DNA of 64,000 nucleotides from Parus major. Lineage: Eukaryota > Chordata > Aves > Passeriformes > Paridae. Numbering within the stretch: position 1 is the stretch's first letter; each line of letters opens with the position of its first letter. The stretch covers positions 879,282-943,281 of the forward strand of contig NC_031771.1 of assembly GCF_001522545.3 (NCBI RefSeq), read 5' to 3'. Position numbers and translations under genes: made by a program. The notes below the pieces were generated by a model, which did no database searches, was not told the origin of the DNA, and saw only the letters and a program-made list of their open reading frames with translations. Of this stretch, positions 13,947 through 25,900 are shown one piece after another.

Positions 13947-16305
13947 GTGTTTGTATAGTGGTCCTTGCTCTGAGATGAATAATTGAAGTAAAAATGGCTG
14001 GTGAGATACAAATAATCAGAAGAGATTTTGTGAGTAAGTGGGGTCAGGAGAGAGTTATGTTCCAGCTTCATGACCTTCTCAGGACTGGGCTCAGTTGACA
14101 GATAATGCTCATGAAATTCCCAGAATATAACAAATAATCCCCCAACACCAAATAAATATTCCTTGCCTTCAGTGGAACTAATAATTTGAAGTAAGGCTGG
14201 AACACAAAGGAGAAAAGCTCCTATTTTTCTTGTTTTTAGTGGATACCATTGAGAAGCATGGTACACAAACATGCTCCCTGGGAAGGCTACAAATGAGATC
14301 ACTAGCAAGCTGCCAGGAGTTAAGAAAAGGAATTTTCTCCATCCAGCTGTCCTCTGGTCCTACCTTATAAATTTCCCTGGGAATTTCACAAGATTTGTAT
14401 GCATGCTATTCCCATACCACTGAAGAAGCAAGTATCCTTTTTCCTGTGAGGGAGAATGTTAATTGCAATGCCCAAAGGGGAAACATGTAGTCTTCTGGCT
14501 AGTAATTAAATTAAATGATTGAAAGCCATTAGACTGCCCAGCATTTGTACTGGCTGGTTGTTGAAGACAGCTGGCTTGCAGGAAGCTGCCTCGGGGTCAT
14601 CTGGTTATTGAGCTTTTGGTTCGATCTTGGAACCAACTTCCTGTGTAAATAAAGGGTAAACATTAGTTAAAAATGTGTACCTCTAAGTATCAGGTATTTG
14701 AAGATGTCATGTGTTTCTTCAATAAAAAGCCTTCAAAGATTAAAATAAAGGTCACCAGCCCAATTCAGTTCTCTGGTTAATGCTTTTTGCTGGTTTGATT
14801 TGATCCAGTTGCCTAATTTTACTGGAGGACAGCCTATGGAACGGGCATCAAGAGAAAACAACTTGGCACAACATGCTACCTAATCCTGGGTTTATTTGTA
14901 GCCAGTGCCATGGAAATTGGCTTGGTTTGGGCTGTGGGGTGTCAGGGAAGGCTCTGCCTGCAATCAGTCTGTGCAGTCACATGTGGGCTGCTGTACAGGG
15001 AAGTGAAGGATCATCTACTGAGCACGTCAGTAGGTAGAAGCAGAAGTGGGATATAGTCAGAAAACTGACTGCTATGTAGTCAGTCAAAAGCTACAATGAC
15101 TTTGCTTTTTACCTATGTGCATGTAAACGAGATAAACTTTTTTTAATGCCTTCTTTTATCTCAGTGCCAACTATTTCAGGTGTGTTATAAATGAAAATAT
15201 GAGGCTTTAAAAACACTGAAATTTTACAGCTGCAGCATGTTGGTAGTCCAGGATTTGTTCTTTCTCACACAGATTTGAAAACACAGTTGTGCTGTGAGCT
15301 CAGTGCCTGCTTTTTGAAGGATAAAATGGTTTAACTGATCTTATTTTTACTCCCAAACCTAGGTGCTGTTTAAACAATACCTGTAAGAGCAGTAACTGTA
15401 GCAATAATGTCTCACTACACTGATCTAATCTGAAGCTAGTAGCAGCTGCAATAGTTATACCCTTTAGCATATATTATAAAGGCTTTCCCTTGATTAGGTC
15501 AAAAGTGCTTGAAGGCTGTTGATTTTTGCTCTGTTTTAGGAGAACACACCTCTTTTTAACACTAATTGCTCAGTTTGAATTCGAATGATCAGGTGAAGCA
15601 AATGTATTTGTGCACCTGATTACCTCTTTATCTGGTCAGAGATAACACAAAAAATCCCCTTCTGATTCCTGAGGTGCTGGAGACTCTGTGGTCTGGGGTG
15701 TTGCGTTGCTCCTGCCCGGTCACACATGCAAGGTGGCTGTAAACCTTTGCAGTGTATCTTAACAAAAAAGTGGTGGTGCGGTGCTGTTTCCTGACATCCC
15801 GGAAAACAGCTGCACCTATGAAAATGCCTGTTTCGTGGAAATAATGCCTGTGTGCTCATTAGGCTGACTGGGGAGTGTTGCCAAGTAACTCAGGGTAACA
15901 GTGGGGCTGTATGGATCCTTTATGGTGGTTCCCGGTCCCTGCAGAGATTTCCAGATTAGTAACATGGAGGTGGGAGAGGCTGATCAACTAAGACACTAGC
16001 AGTTCAGCCCCCGCAAACTTAACTTTTGTTGAGAGTTTTTCGAGAATGAAATTGGATTAGACCCAGGAATGACGTATCCTGTTTGATTTCTTTTCCCCTT
16101 ATACTCTGACAAGCTTTGTGTTTAGGCAGGCTTTTGTTTCTGGCTCTGAACTACTTTAAAAAAATTGGGAGTGCGTCTCGGGGTGTCGAGGGTGATATGC
16201 TTGCATTGACTGGCGAGGTTTAGGTCGAGCTGCTTGCAAGTGCTTTGTTCTTCTCACCACCCCCAGGCCAATTGTACAACATGCCCGTACGGTTTAAAAA
16301 GGAAA

Positions 16306-16326
16306 GGGGGGGGAGGGGGGGGGGGG
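16306..16326 (+). promoter_or_regulatory. G-tract in SLC7A11 promoter
   Basis: Eight G, one A, then twelve G, about 40 bp upstream of the amino-acid response elements. The tract can supply four or more runs of at least three G, so a G-quadruplex on the coding strand is possible. Runs like this are also prone to sequencing error. Confidence 0.6.
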
Positions 16327-16332
16327 AGAAAC

Positions 16333-16341
16333 GCTGAGTAA
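16333..16341. promoter_or_regulatory. Possible MARE/antioxidant-response half site
   Basis: GCTGAGTAA contains the MARE half-site GCTGAGT and differs by one base from the ARE/MARE core GCTGAGTCA. NRF2 is an established activator of SLC7A11, so a degenerate site next to the response elements is plausible, but a single-mismatch match is weak evidence. Confidence 0.3.
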
Positions 16342-16363
16342 TGCCAGCGGTTTCTCAAATGGC

Positions 16364-16390
16364 TGATGCAAACCTGGAGAATTTGCATCA
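16364..16390. promoter_or_regulatory. Two inverted amino-acid response elements (ATF4/CHOP sites)
   Basis: TGATGCAAA (16364-16372) and its exact reverse complement TTTGCATCA (16382-16390) face each other across a 9-bp spacer. TGATGCAAA is the C/EBP-ATF composite element bound by ATF4. A pair of oppositely oriented elements is established for the mammalian SLC7A11 promoter, where it drives induction on cystine starvation. Lying about 35 bp upstream of the TATA-like box and 315 bp upstream of the start codon, the pair is well placed to do the same here. Confidence 0.85.
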
Positions 16391-16424
16391 TCATTCAGCT
16401 AGAGTAACTTGGTATGACAAGAGC

Positions 16425-16432
16425 TTAAATAC
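16425..16432 (+). promoter_or_regulatory. TATA-like box of SLC7A11
   Basis: TTAAATAC lies 35 bp downstream of the paired response elements. It would place transcription start near 16455-16460 and give a 5'UTR of about 245 bases. The start site is inferred; no initiator or transcript evidence is available. Confidence 0.45.
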
Positions 16433-16462
16433 AAGTCCATGCGGAAGCTGAACTGGTTTCCA

Positions 16463-16510
16463 ATGATAGGGCAGTACCACAGTGTGAAAACGCAGGTGTT
16501 TCTGAGCTGA
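16463..16510 (+). other. Possible short upstream ORF in the SLC7A11 5' leader
   Basis: An ATG at 16463 opens a 15-codon frame closed by TGA at 16508-16510, well before the main start. It is only within the mRNA if transcription starts upstream of 16463, which is close to the predicted start site. If included, it could lower translation of the main frame. Confidence 0.3.
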
Positions 16511-16704
16511 GCTTGGATCACAGGAAGGGCTCACATACTCTTAAAGAGTTTGTTACCTGTGTGTAGGAGCAGCTGGAAAGATAAGAGAAGACAGAGGAAG
16601 AGACAAAGTAGTTGCCTACATAGAGGGGAGGAAAAATCCCCTTCGGTTTCTGCTGAAAACTTTTCTGCCTGTGCTTGCCAGCAGTGTGTTTGTGGCACTG
16701 TAGC

Positions 16705-16981
16705 ATGTTTAGGAAAGCTGCTGTGGCCATGGTCTCTAATGGAAGCTACTTGCAGGGACAAGCTAATGGCAAATTGTCCTCTATGGACAGCAAACAGCCA
16801 GCCCAGGAGGGAAAAGTTATGCTGAAGAAGAAAGTGACACTTATGAGGGGGATATCCATCATAATTGGCACTATCATTGGAGCTGGCATCTTCATCTCTC
16901 CCAAAGGCATCCTGAAGAACACAGGCAGCGTGGGCATGTCCTTGACTGTGTGGACAGTATGTGGTATCCTCTCACTTTTTG
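16705..16981 (+). CDS. SLC7A11: SLC7A11 coding exon 1
   Basis: Encodes residues 1-92 plus the first base of Gly93. It covers the cytosolic N-terminus, TM1 with its GAGIF helix break and part of TM2. The ATG at 16705 aligns with the mammalian start, has A at -3, and is preceded by an in-frame TGA at 16654-16656. A second in-frame ATG at codon 9 (16729) has a better start context (GCC before it, G after) and could serve as a minor start. The donor GTAAGT at 16982 is canonical. Confidence 0.97.
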
Positions 16982-19900
16982 GTAAGTCCCTGAAAAGTTT
17001 CTAATTGGTCTAGAGGGGCAGCTGGTGAATTATTGTGATTTTTTCTCTGATTTTATGATTGGATAGGAAGTCAGAGTGCAGAGCTTGAGCACCAATGGAA
17101 CTACAGATGGTTTGTGCTGCATGATAGTTTTGTGGAGGGTGCAAAGATTTGCAAGCCTTGTCCCCCCACTCATGGCACCAGCTGGTGAAAGTTGGAAGCT
17201 TTTTTTTTTTTGTGGGTCCCTAAAGGAACAGGAAAACCAAATGTGCGTTTTTCCCTGTAGAACGTGCTGTATGTATATTTTTCTCCTGTTGTGAGATGTA
17301 TTTTTGGTTTGCTTGTAAAGCCCCTGGCTGTGGGATGAGCATGATGCATGAGCACCACTGAAATGTTTAGACAGCTCAACCTAGTTCCCTAGAGGCTACA
17401 GCAAAGTCTGAGAGGAATAATTCCCACTGTATGTAAGATGTATTGGCATGAAGGGGAGCAAAACAATAATACTAATAACCCCTTTTCCCAGCTCTTTTCT
17501 TCCTTCCTTGCTCATGAAGTTCCTTTGAAAAACTGGGCTACAAAAAACTGTGATGGAAGCAAATTTACCCTGGGAATTTTATTGCTAGCCTGCTTATTGT
17601 AGGAGTTTTTGCTAATTCTTTGTGTGCTTGAAGAGTGTTGAATTCTGAAGAAGTCCAGTTAAGTTGTTCTGTACACAAAACCCTCATTCAGAGTGGAAAA
17701 CCCTACCCTGGCCTCTGTGGGACAGAGGGTTCATTGACCTGTTTAATAGAGTTAATCTCAAAGAAACTGAAGAACTAACATGAATATTGGCTTTATTTAA
17801 AAAGGAAACTACTTGTTTACTGGCAGGAGTGAAGAGGACAAAGAGGACCTAAGTGTCTACTTAATAGGCGGAACATGCAAATGCCACCTTGTAAATTGGC
17901 TCTGACCTTAAAAGAAATATTCTTTACAGGCTAAACCAACCCAGGCCAAACAAACAGTCCTAGTAAGTTTGGACCCATCTGGGTGAAATCGTTAATGTAT
18001 GGGTACAACGTGCAGCATAATCTCTTGTACAAGTGTGGAAGTTCTGCCTGCAACAAAATTCTCCTATCAAGAAAAACCTCAGATGCTATTTGTAACCCTG
18101 TCAAAAGACCTTGGGCTTTTATGTTGCTTAACCCAGAATTTGCTTAAGCACAGAATTTATGGCTGTAACTTTAGTAGTAGTAATCTTCTCGCTGTGTAGT
18201 AAAGCTTCTACAAAACATAAAAAAGCTTCACAAAGAAGCCAAACCAAAACAAGAAAACCAAAATAACCCCCTCTCTTTTATCAGACAGATTTTTTTAGGT
18301 AATTTTCCAGACTTCTAGATGGGAAGAACTGTGTAATTTGGCACAGCAAAAGATAGTATCTTGCTCTCAGGATGGACCTGTTACAGTTTGTTTGCTTTTT
18401 GGTTGTTCTTGCCTTTTTAATTTTTTTTTTTTTTTTTGGTTCCCTGCATGACTTAGTTATAGTTAAATCACATGTAGAGATCATGTAAGGTCTTGCTGAG
18501 GCTGTGTTTATAACATATATTAAAACACAATTTCATTTCATCCTGAACCTCAAAAAAAGAGGCTGGCAAAAGAAAATGCATAAACAGCTCTCTTTGATGT
18601 GGCTGTAAGGGTTCCTTTAAACACATCTTCAGGTAAGCTAAAGAATAGCAGATAAAAGTTGCCACATTTTTGCAAAGCCTCAAACAAAACAAATTAATAA
18701 AGCTGGAGAATTTGTCATCATGTGGTACAGCTTTAATTGGCTTTTACATGTGATATGGTTTTGACAACTGTAGTTCTTATCTAAAAGTATGTGACATAAA
18801 GATGTGCAGGGAAGAGAGCTGAAATGAGTTAATGTATGTTTCTGATCTTAATTCTGTGTGATGCAGTGCTAACAAACTTTATTACTGTTCATTACTGGCT
18901 CCTCAGAGTCGTCTTCCGAAAGGGCTGCCTATGTTTTTTGGTTGTGGAACACTATTGATGTGGTCCACCTGTGAAGCTGTGAATCCCCAGCTTTGTAACT
19001 AGCTGATGGTTCCTGACTTTTCACTGCATTTGTAGTACACAAAAACACTCCACCAGTGTTGAAAAGCTGTGACTATGTCACCCCCTGAGTTTTATATGTA
19101 AAATGTTAGGAGTATTGTTGAGGAAAATTCTTAATCTGAAGATCCTGCTTCCAAATTTGGGCCATTTGATTGCTTTTATCCATGGCTGAGGAGAGGTAAT
19201 ACAGTTTTTAGACCTTTAGAGTTTGAGCCAGGCATCTCTAAGGCTGAGAGGAGTAAATCAACCTTTGATAACAAGTGTGTCAGAAATCTTTCATTTAGCA
19301 ATGCAGTCTGGCTACCTGGGAAGTAACGTGTCTAGTATAACAACCCACTTTCTTGTCCCTCTTCACAAGATGCATAGTAGTAACAACACTTACTGCAAAT
19401 AGCTTGTCCAGTGGCTTTAAATATAAGTGGATAAATGGTTTAGTTTACTACATGTCTAGCTGAATGGATTAAAACTTGCAAAATTCATTGGAAAAAATTA
19501 CAATATATAAAAAGTAGTTATGATACCATAGCAGCTCTGTTGTTTAGGCTATAAATTATTTGATAGGTATTTCTGGATATCTCTCATGTTGGCCCTGTTG
19601 AATTCTCACAGGTGCCCTCTGCTATGCTGAGCTAGGAACATGCATTAAGAAATCCGGTGGTCACTACACCTATATCCTGGAGGCCTTTGGCCCGTTACCT
19701 GCATTTGTGAGGGTCTGGGTTGAACTACTCATCATTCGGTAAGTGTATCATGACTGTTTCTGATGGCAATGCACTTGTCAGTCACAAAGAAAAATCTCTT
19801 CTGTATCTTGGGCAAAAAAAATCAAAGATATTTTGGTCAATTAACTGTGTTCTTTTACTATGATTGCTTCAGAGGGTTTAAAAATGCTATTCTACTCATC

Positions 19901-22900
19901 AGCTTTGAAATGTTCAAGGAGATGTGTGCATATATGGGGGAAATAAGAAAACTCCCTGCCACAAAAATCCAATTAGTTGCCTTAATTTTGCTAAGTTTAC
20001 TATTGATAGTCCATTGATGTCACTAATAATGTTGTTTGTCATACCTAGATAGAGTACAGAAAGGGGAAGTCACCTTTACCTTTTCGCAGTCTTAGCACTA
20101 CCTTCTGGAACAATTACTGTTGTCTCTGGATACAGGAATAACACCTGGTGAAACTACTGTTCTGTAGTTTTTAGAGTTAAGGGCACCGCGTATGCTTTGT
20201 ATGTCAGATTGGGCCCTGATTTTTTGTTTTTGTGGGTTGTTGGGGAACTTGATTCTTACTTTGAAAAACACTAACTAACCAAATAATGAAACATTACCTT
20301 CACATACCTAAAATGTCCAATGTATTGCCTTGGTGTGCAGCCTTTGACCTTGTGCAGAAGAATTACAATATGAAGATGTTGAATAATATAATATAAACTT
20401 TCATAATGTAAATGGATCAACATAGCAAACTCATGTGTAGCCTCTCCTTTTATTTTTGCAGTTTTGCTGACTTTGGAGATCTCGATATGTGTAGAACAGG
20501 GCAACTCACTTATACAAAATGTCTTTGGGAATGCTCCATCCCCAGCTCAGGCTGGTTAGCACTTCTTTCCCCTCTGTTCTGCAATAAGCAGATTAGTCAC
20601 AAATGAGGCACAAGCCTCATTTCAAATCATAACTATGTTTACATAACACTGACAGGTTCTAGCATGGACTGTTGAGTTTAAAAGTGCTGACGGTGCTGAG
20701 TCATAATGAATCTATAAATCCTTATGTTGTTTCCAGGGGAAATAATTTTGTATGTCAGATGGTCCAACACAACCTCCCCACCAAAATGAAACCTTTGAAT
20801 TAACTGCATAATTTCCATCAAACGTGATGAAAGGGCAGATGTCTCAACTGTATGAAACTTCTGCCAAAAAGGACAATCAGGAAGTGGATTGAGACCTATG
20901 TTTTCACAGTGCTGTGAACAGCTATATCATGTCACATCAGAGAATCAACAAACAGGAACAATATTAGAAATCCCCCTCTTAATCTGCACTTTGTTTGACA
21001 GAGGCAACTTATTAACTCAGGCACAAACACCCATAACAAAACCAGGCATTGTAAATTCCTTTCCTCACAAAATAATTATTTTTTTAATGTATGACGGTGT
21101 CCCAGGAGTGTTGTGAAAATGCTTCTAGTAATCGTCATCTGCCCCACACCCAGAAAATAGTCATGTTGCATGGGAGAGAACATCAGTGGTTTTTTTAATC
21201 ACCCAGTCTAAGAGGCAGTGAGGAAGGCATACATGTTGTAACTTGCAATGATCAGAGCAGCACTGCTGAAACTCTGTGTAGAGTTTTATAGCTGACTCCT
21301 GCATCAGGAAACTAACTGACTGCTTCTATCAAAGAACTTGAGACCTCATGTATGTTAATTTTTTGTTTTCAGCAGATGAAGTTGCAGACACACATCTCAG
21401 CTAGGCTGGTTTTTCTTATGAAAGATTGCAGGATTATCACACTTATAGGCTGGTGGAGGAGTAACAACCAAAACAGACATTTCTTGCTCTCATATATCTC
21501 TGTAAAGCTGCTACTTGACAGTGGAGAGCACACTTAACTACTCTGCCCACTTACTGAATAGTTCTGCCGTACACTGCACTGCTTCTTACCCAGTGCAACT
21601 GTGAACCTTTTTCTCTCCCAAAGCCAGGTTGTATTTTATATATATTTATATACCTTTGAAAAACCTCCAACAACTATTTTTCAAATAAGTGAAGACAGCA
21701 GTGTGAATGCGTTGTCTGTAGAGCTTCACTTGGTGGTTGCTAAACAAAGGCAGGAGGAGTGTGCTGCCAGGTGCCTGACTCACCTGTGGTATGTGCTGGG
21801 ACCCTGTGCCTGGGCCTCATCTGGTGTCTTCCTGTATCCTTGCCCTTCTGTGGAAGCTGGTTATGCACTTGCTACCTGCTCCAGAACACACAGCTATTGA
21901 GGCCTGCCAGCCTGCCTGTAGTACTGTAGTCAAAAGGAAAAACAGAATGAGTAAGGTTGGAAAAGACCACCAAGAACAAGGAGTCCAACCATTAACTCAA
22001 CACTGCAGAGTCTGCCAATAAGCTACGTCGCTAAACATCCCATCTGTGTGTCTTTTTAATATTGCTCCATTCTTTGAACTTCTACCTCCACTAATTGACA
22101 GCATTGCCAGCAACATCTCCCCCATGGAGAGGGAGAGTCATGGTAATGTCGGAGGCAGAGCTATTAGAGGTGTAATTTAGGAGCTCTGTTTTTAGAAACA
22201 GTGGTGTGGATAGCAGTGACTGCTTTTTTTAAAAGGCTTTTCCTTGAAATGGGAGATCAAAGTCCAAGTTATGGGGAAAGAAGCTGGGACTGAGGAAAAG
22301 AAGTCTTGGACAGCTCCAAAGATCTGATCTTTCATCTGATCTAGAGCACTCCAAAACTACTTATGGAAGGCTGCATGCAGTACTTAAAAACTAGATGCCT
22401 GGTGATCTCCTGACACTAGAAGTATTGCAGTAAATGTCTGTGAAAATCCAGACAAAATTTGCAAAGCCATTTGCTGGCCAGTGAGAGGAACATCCCCATG
22501 CATGGGAAATGCACATGCAGCAGCCCTTGCTTGTCCATGCAGAAACTTACTGAGGAAGATTGTTCTGTTCTGTGCTGTTCTGCAGCTTGGTCCAACACAG
22601 TGTGTGACTTCTGAGTTGAGTCATAACACAGAGAAAGTGAGTTTTGTTTCCATGGTGCAACTCCCTTGTGGAAAATTCTTTTATAGTTCAATGGAGAACA
22701 ACAACGTCTCTGCAGAATTTCTACCCTGTTCCATAGAATTTTTATCAAAATTCTGTGAAGTGAGGTGTGGCAGGTTTTTTCACAAGAAATTTGGATGAAT
22801 TCTTGTTCAACTCAGAAATTCTTTGAGAATCATGTGCCTGTTGTCCTACAGTGTATATGCGATAAACCACAGATGCCACCAGCTGTCCTAATGAGGGTGA

Positions 22901-25900
22901 AAATGTCCTTCTAAATGGAACATGAACAGTAACCTGCAGACACAGGCTAATTTGCTACTAATATGTGTCAGTGCTGAGGCTTCTGACAAACAGTTAGCTT
23001 TTCTCAAATAGAAGGGCTGTATGAATATTATGAGCATTTCAAATTTGTAAATGCAACAGCTTTTTGGGTGTTGGAAAACTTAACTCTTACTATGAAAAAC
23101 ACTAGCTGGCCAAATAAAGAAACATTGTCTTTCTTCGTATTCCTTTGTTTTATGGTATTCTATGGTATACTACAGGGATTTTTGCTTTCACCTGTAGTGC
23201 TAGGAAATCCTTAGTCAATAAAAGGAACAAATTCTGTTTGTATTTTAGAAAATCCCATTTGGACTGTCTCAGAATTTATTAAAAGACCTGAGTAGGTTTT
23301 GGATACTTAATTTAGTAAACCAGAATGCTCAGCTTGAATGAAATTAATTTGCTTGTGTCTCTGAGGGGTGAGATATATATGGCCACTGAAATCCACTGAT
23401 TTTTGTGCAGGGTGTTGCCAATGTAATCCGATTACTGGCTATGTTCACTTCAAGTGAGTGAATAAAGATTTCTATTGATACTTTTTGGTTTTGATTATGA
23501 CTGCTTTGCAACATGGAAGTTGTAAGAGACAACCTGATAAGAAGTGTTGCTGTCAGATCAGAATCACTGAGTAGTGCTGCATTCAGAAACTGTGGTACAT
23601 GTCAGCAAAGCTCAAAGAAAGCACCAAAATTAAGGTTCACAGGTCTCGGATAATGAAGTTACAGTGTGATCCAATAGCTGTGTAACTATTGCAGATTAAT
23701 TTTGTGACCTTGGTTTTTTTTTCCACTCTAGCCCTGCTGCCACAGCAGTGATATCATTGGCATTTGGACGCTATATCTTGGAACCTTTCTTTATGCAGTG
23801 TGAAATCCCAGAACTTGCAGTTAAACTTATTACAGCTGTCGGCATCAGTAAGTATCCAATTTTAGGTTTCAGGGAAAGGTAAAGATTATATAAATTGAAA
23901 AAAAATGAGCAGGTAATTGTTTAAAGTAAATCATTAATTACCATGCATCGAGTCCCAGGGGCACCTGTGTGACATTTTGCCTGGGTGTGGGTGTTTGTGA
24001 ACAAACACAGGAACAAAAAGAACAGCAGACTTTATCCGTGGCAGGGAAAATCTATTGTCAAGGCTGATTCTGTTGCCACTTGAATTAATGTCCAAATTTG
24101 CTTTTTGTAGAAGCAATTTCAATCTCTAAGAGATGGTGAGGTAATGCCAGAGATATGCAAGAAAGATTACCTGCTTTAAGTGTTTTGCACTACCTTAGAT
24201 TTAGGAGGCAGTTAAATGCCAGGTATGATGCCATGAAGAAATGTAGTTCTCTTGAGTGCAGACAGACAACATGAGGTCATCTTCCCCAGTCCCACTCTTT
24301 CCATCCTGGCAATACTCCTTGTTGAGGCGCTTGTAGTTCAGAAAGCAGGAAGCAAATTTTGGGAGCAGAACATTCAGCCTGGTGCATGGTTGTTGCTGGC
24401 TTGTTGTCCTACACTTGCTAACTTTGTAGTTAGTGTAACAGGGGTCATTTAGGGTTACAGAAAGCCAATATTTGCAGTGGAAAGAGGGGCACTACCGTGA
24501 GAGCAGAGGCTTTACAGTGTACCTGGGCTGGTATGGAGGATGCATGAAATGGGAAGGCACAAAAGATTATGGGAATGGCATTCTAGAGCTTGTAGCATTA
24601 GAGGCTTGTTTCCCTGTCTTTCTGGTCACTGGTGAGGATAATCCCTGTGGGCACACTTTGGAATTCAGCTGTGCTGGGAGGGAGTGCAGAGTAGACCTGA
24701 GTAATTAGTAACAGATTGTTCCTTTCAATTTGCTCAGTGCACATATCAGAAACAAAAAGACTGGAAAAAGGAATTAAAACATGCAAAATGATCAAAGGCC
24801 TACAGGAGACCCCTTTAGTTTTGCACAATAATAGGTTCAGATGACTCTTTCTTCAGGGCAAGGAGTTCAATTTACATTGCAATTTCCAGCCTCCAGGTTA
24901 CTGTGGCTTTTTGTGGGAGCTCACTTGATAAGATTTCCTTTCTGGCTGGAGTGTTAAAAACATATGTGACTGCATTCCTTTCTAACTTAATTATGCATAA
25001 ACTATGGGTTTCATAGGAGTAATTGAATTAGGGGTTTTAATTTTGAGGTCAGTGATTTTTTACAGCTACATCTGTCTAAAACATTTTAGTGCAAGAGTGA
25101 AACATGTTCAGTAATGTTATGGTCACTGAGACAGAAGGAATGTTAAGTGAGGACTGCATCGAAGTGTTTTGTTAATTGCTTGTGAGTCAAGCACAATAGG
25201 TGAACAATTTGAAATATGTTTTTATTGCTTTTAATTTAAGTGAAAATCTGTGTGATAAGCCAGGGCTTGGCAAAATAATTGAACAAATAAGTAGCTTTGC
25301 AGGGAAGGTGGAATTAGGCTGAAATAATCACAGCCTAAAGGGAGAAGGGAGGTTACAGCAGACACTCCTGTACAGAGTGGGTCTGTATGGAACAGGTGGG
25401 ATGAACTGGCATTTCACTGAAAGGAGGGATTCTTGTAGAAAACTTGTAGTGGTGAATGGGATGACACTGAGAAAAACAGTGATATATCAGACTGAGACTT
25501 TATTCTTTGCAGTATGCTCTCCAGTGGAGTTCTATGTGTAGTAGTTCTTAGAACTTCTGCTGCACTTAAGCTCAGTGATCACAGAGTGTCTGGTTGTTAA
25601 TCCTTGTAGGGTAAGAATCAGATGCTGTGGTGGTAATTGTTATGAAAGTTTGGTATTGGGTATGTAGGCAGAGCGATAAGTAAGATTAAGTTGGTGAGCT
25701 GAATAGACACTCTGGAGCCCTGAAGATCTTACAATCCAATATAATGGTGCAACAAATAGTATCACTTCAAATTTTTAGTTAATCAAAAAGTGAAATGACA
25801 TGCATTTTTTCTTACCCATGTCTGGTCCCTTTTCCTTCCTTGCCTGATGAGAGAGCACTGGTCGTGTATATGTCTTTATTGCAAAGGGAAAGGCAGTGGG

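Larger units (their letters stand above)
8741..16200. other. Intergenic DNA upstream of SLC7A11, no gene seen
   Basis: Apart from the 56-bp duplication (9318) and a degenerate 26-bp tandem pair (13895-13946), this stretch shows no recognisable gene or repeat. An open - strand frame of 207 codons at 13685-14308 has no recognisable domain, uses an arbitrary start and overlaps the 26-bp tandem pair; I consider it chance. Confidence 0.55.
19739..23731 (+). other. SLC7A11 intron 2
   Basis: 3,993 bp. It holds a CR1 fragment (about 21942-22060, antisense) and two similar copies of an unnamed repeat (20229-20296, 23061-23129). No further exons seen. Confidence 0.9.

Noticed and set aside
13685..14308. 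207-codon open frame on the - strand
   Set aside because: No recognisable domain or conserved-looking block, start not supported, and it crosses a local 26-bp tandem repeat.
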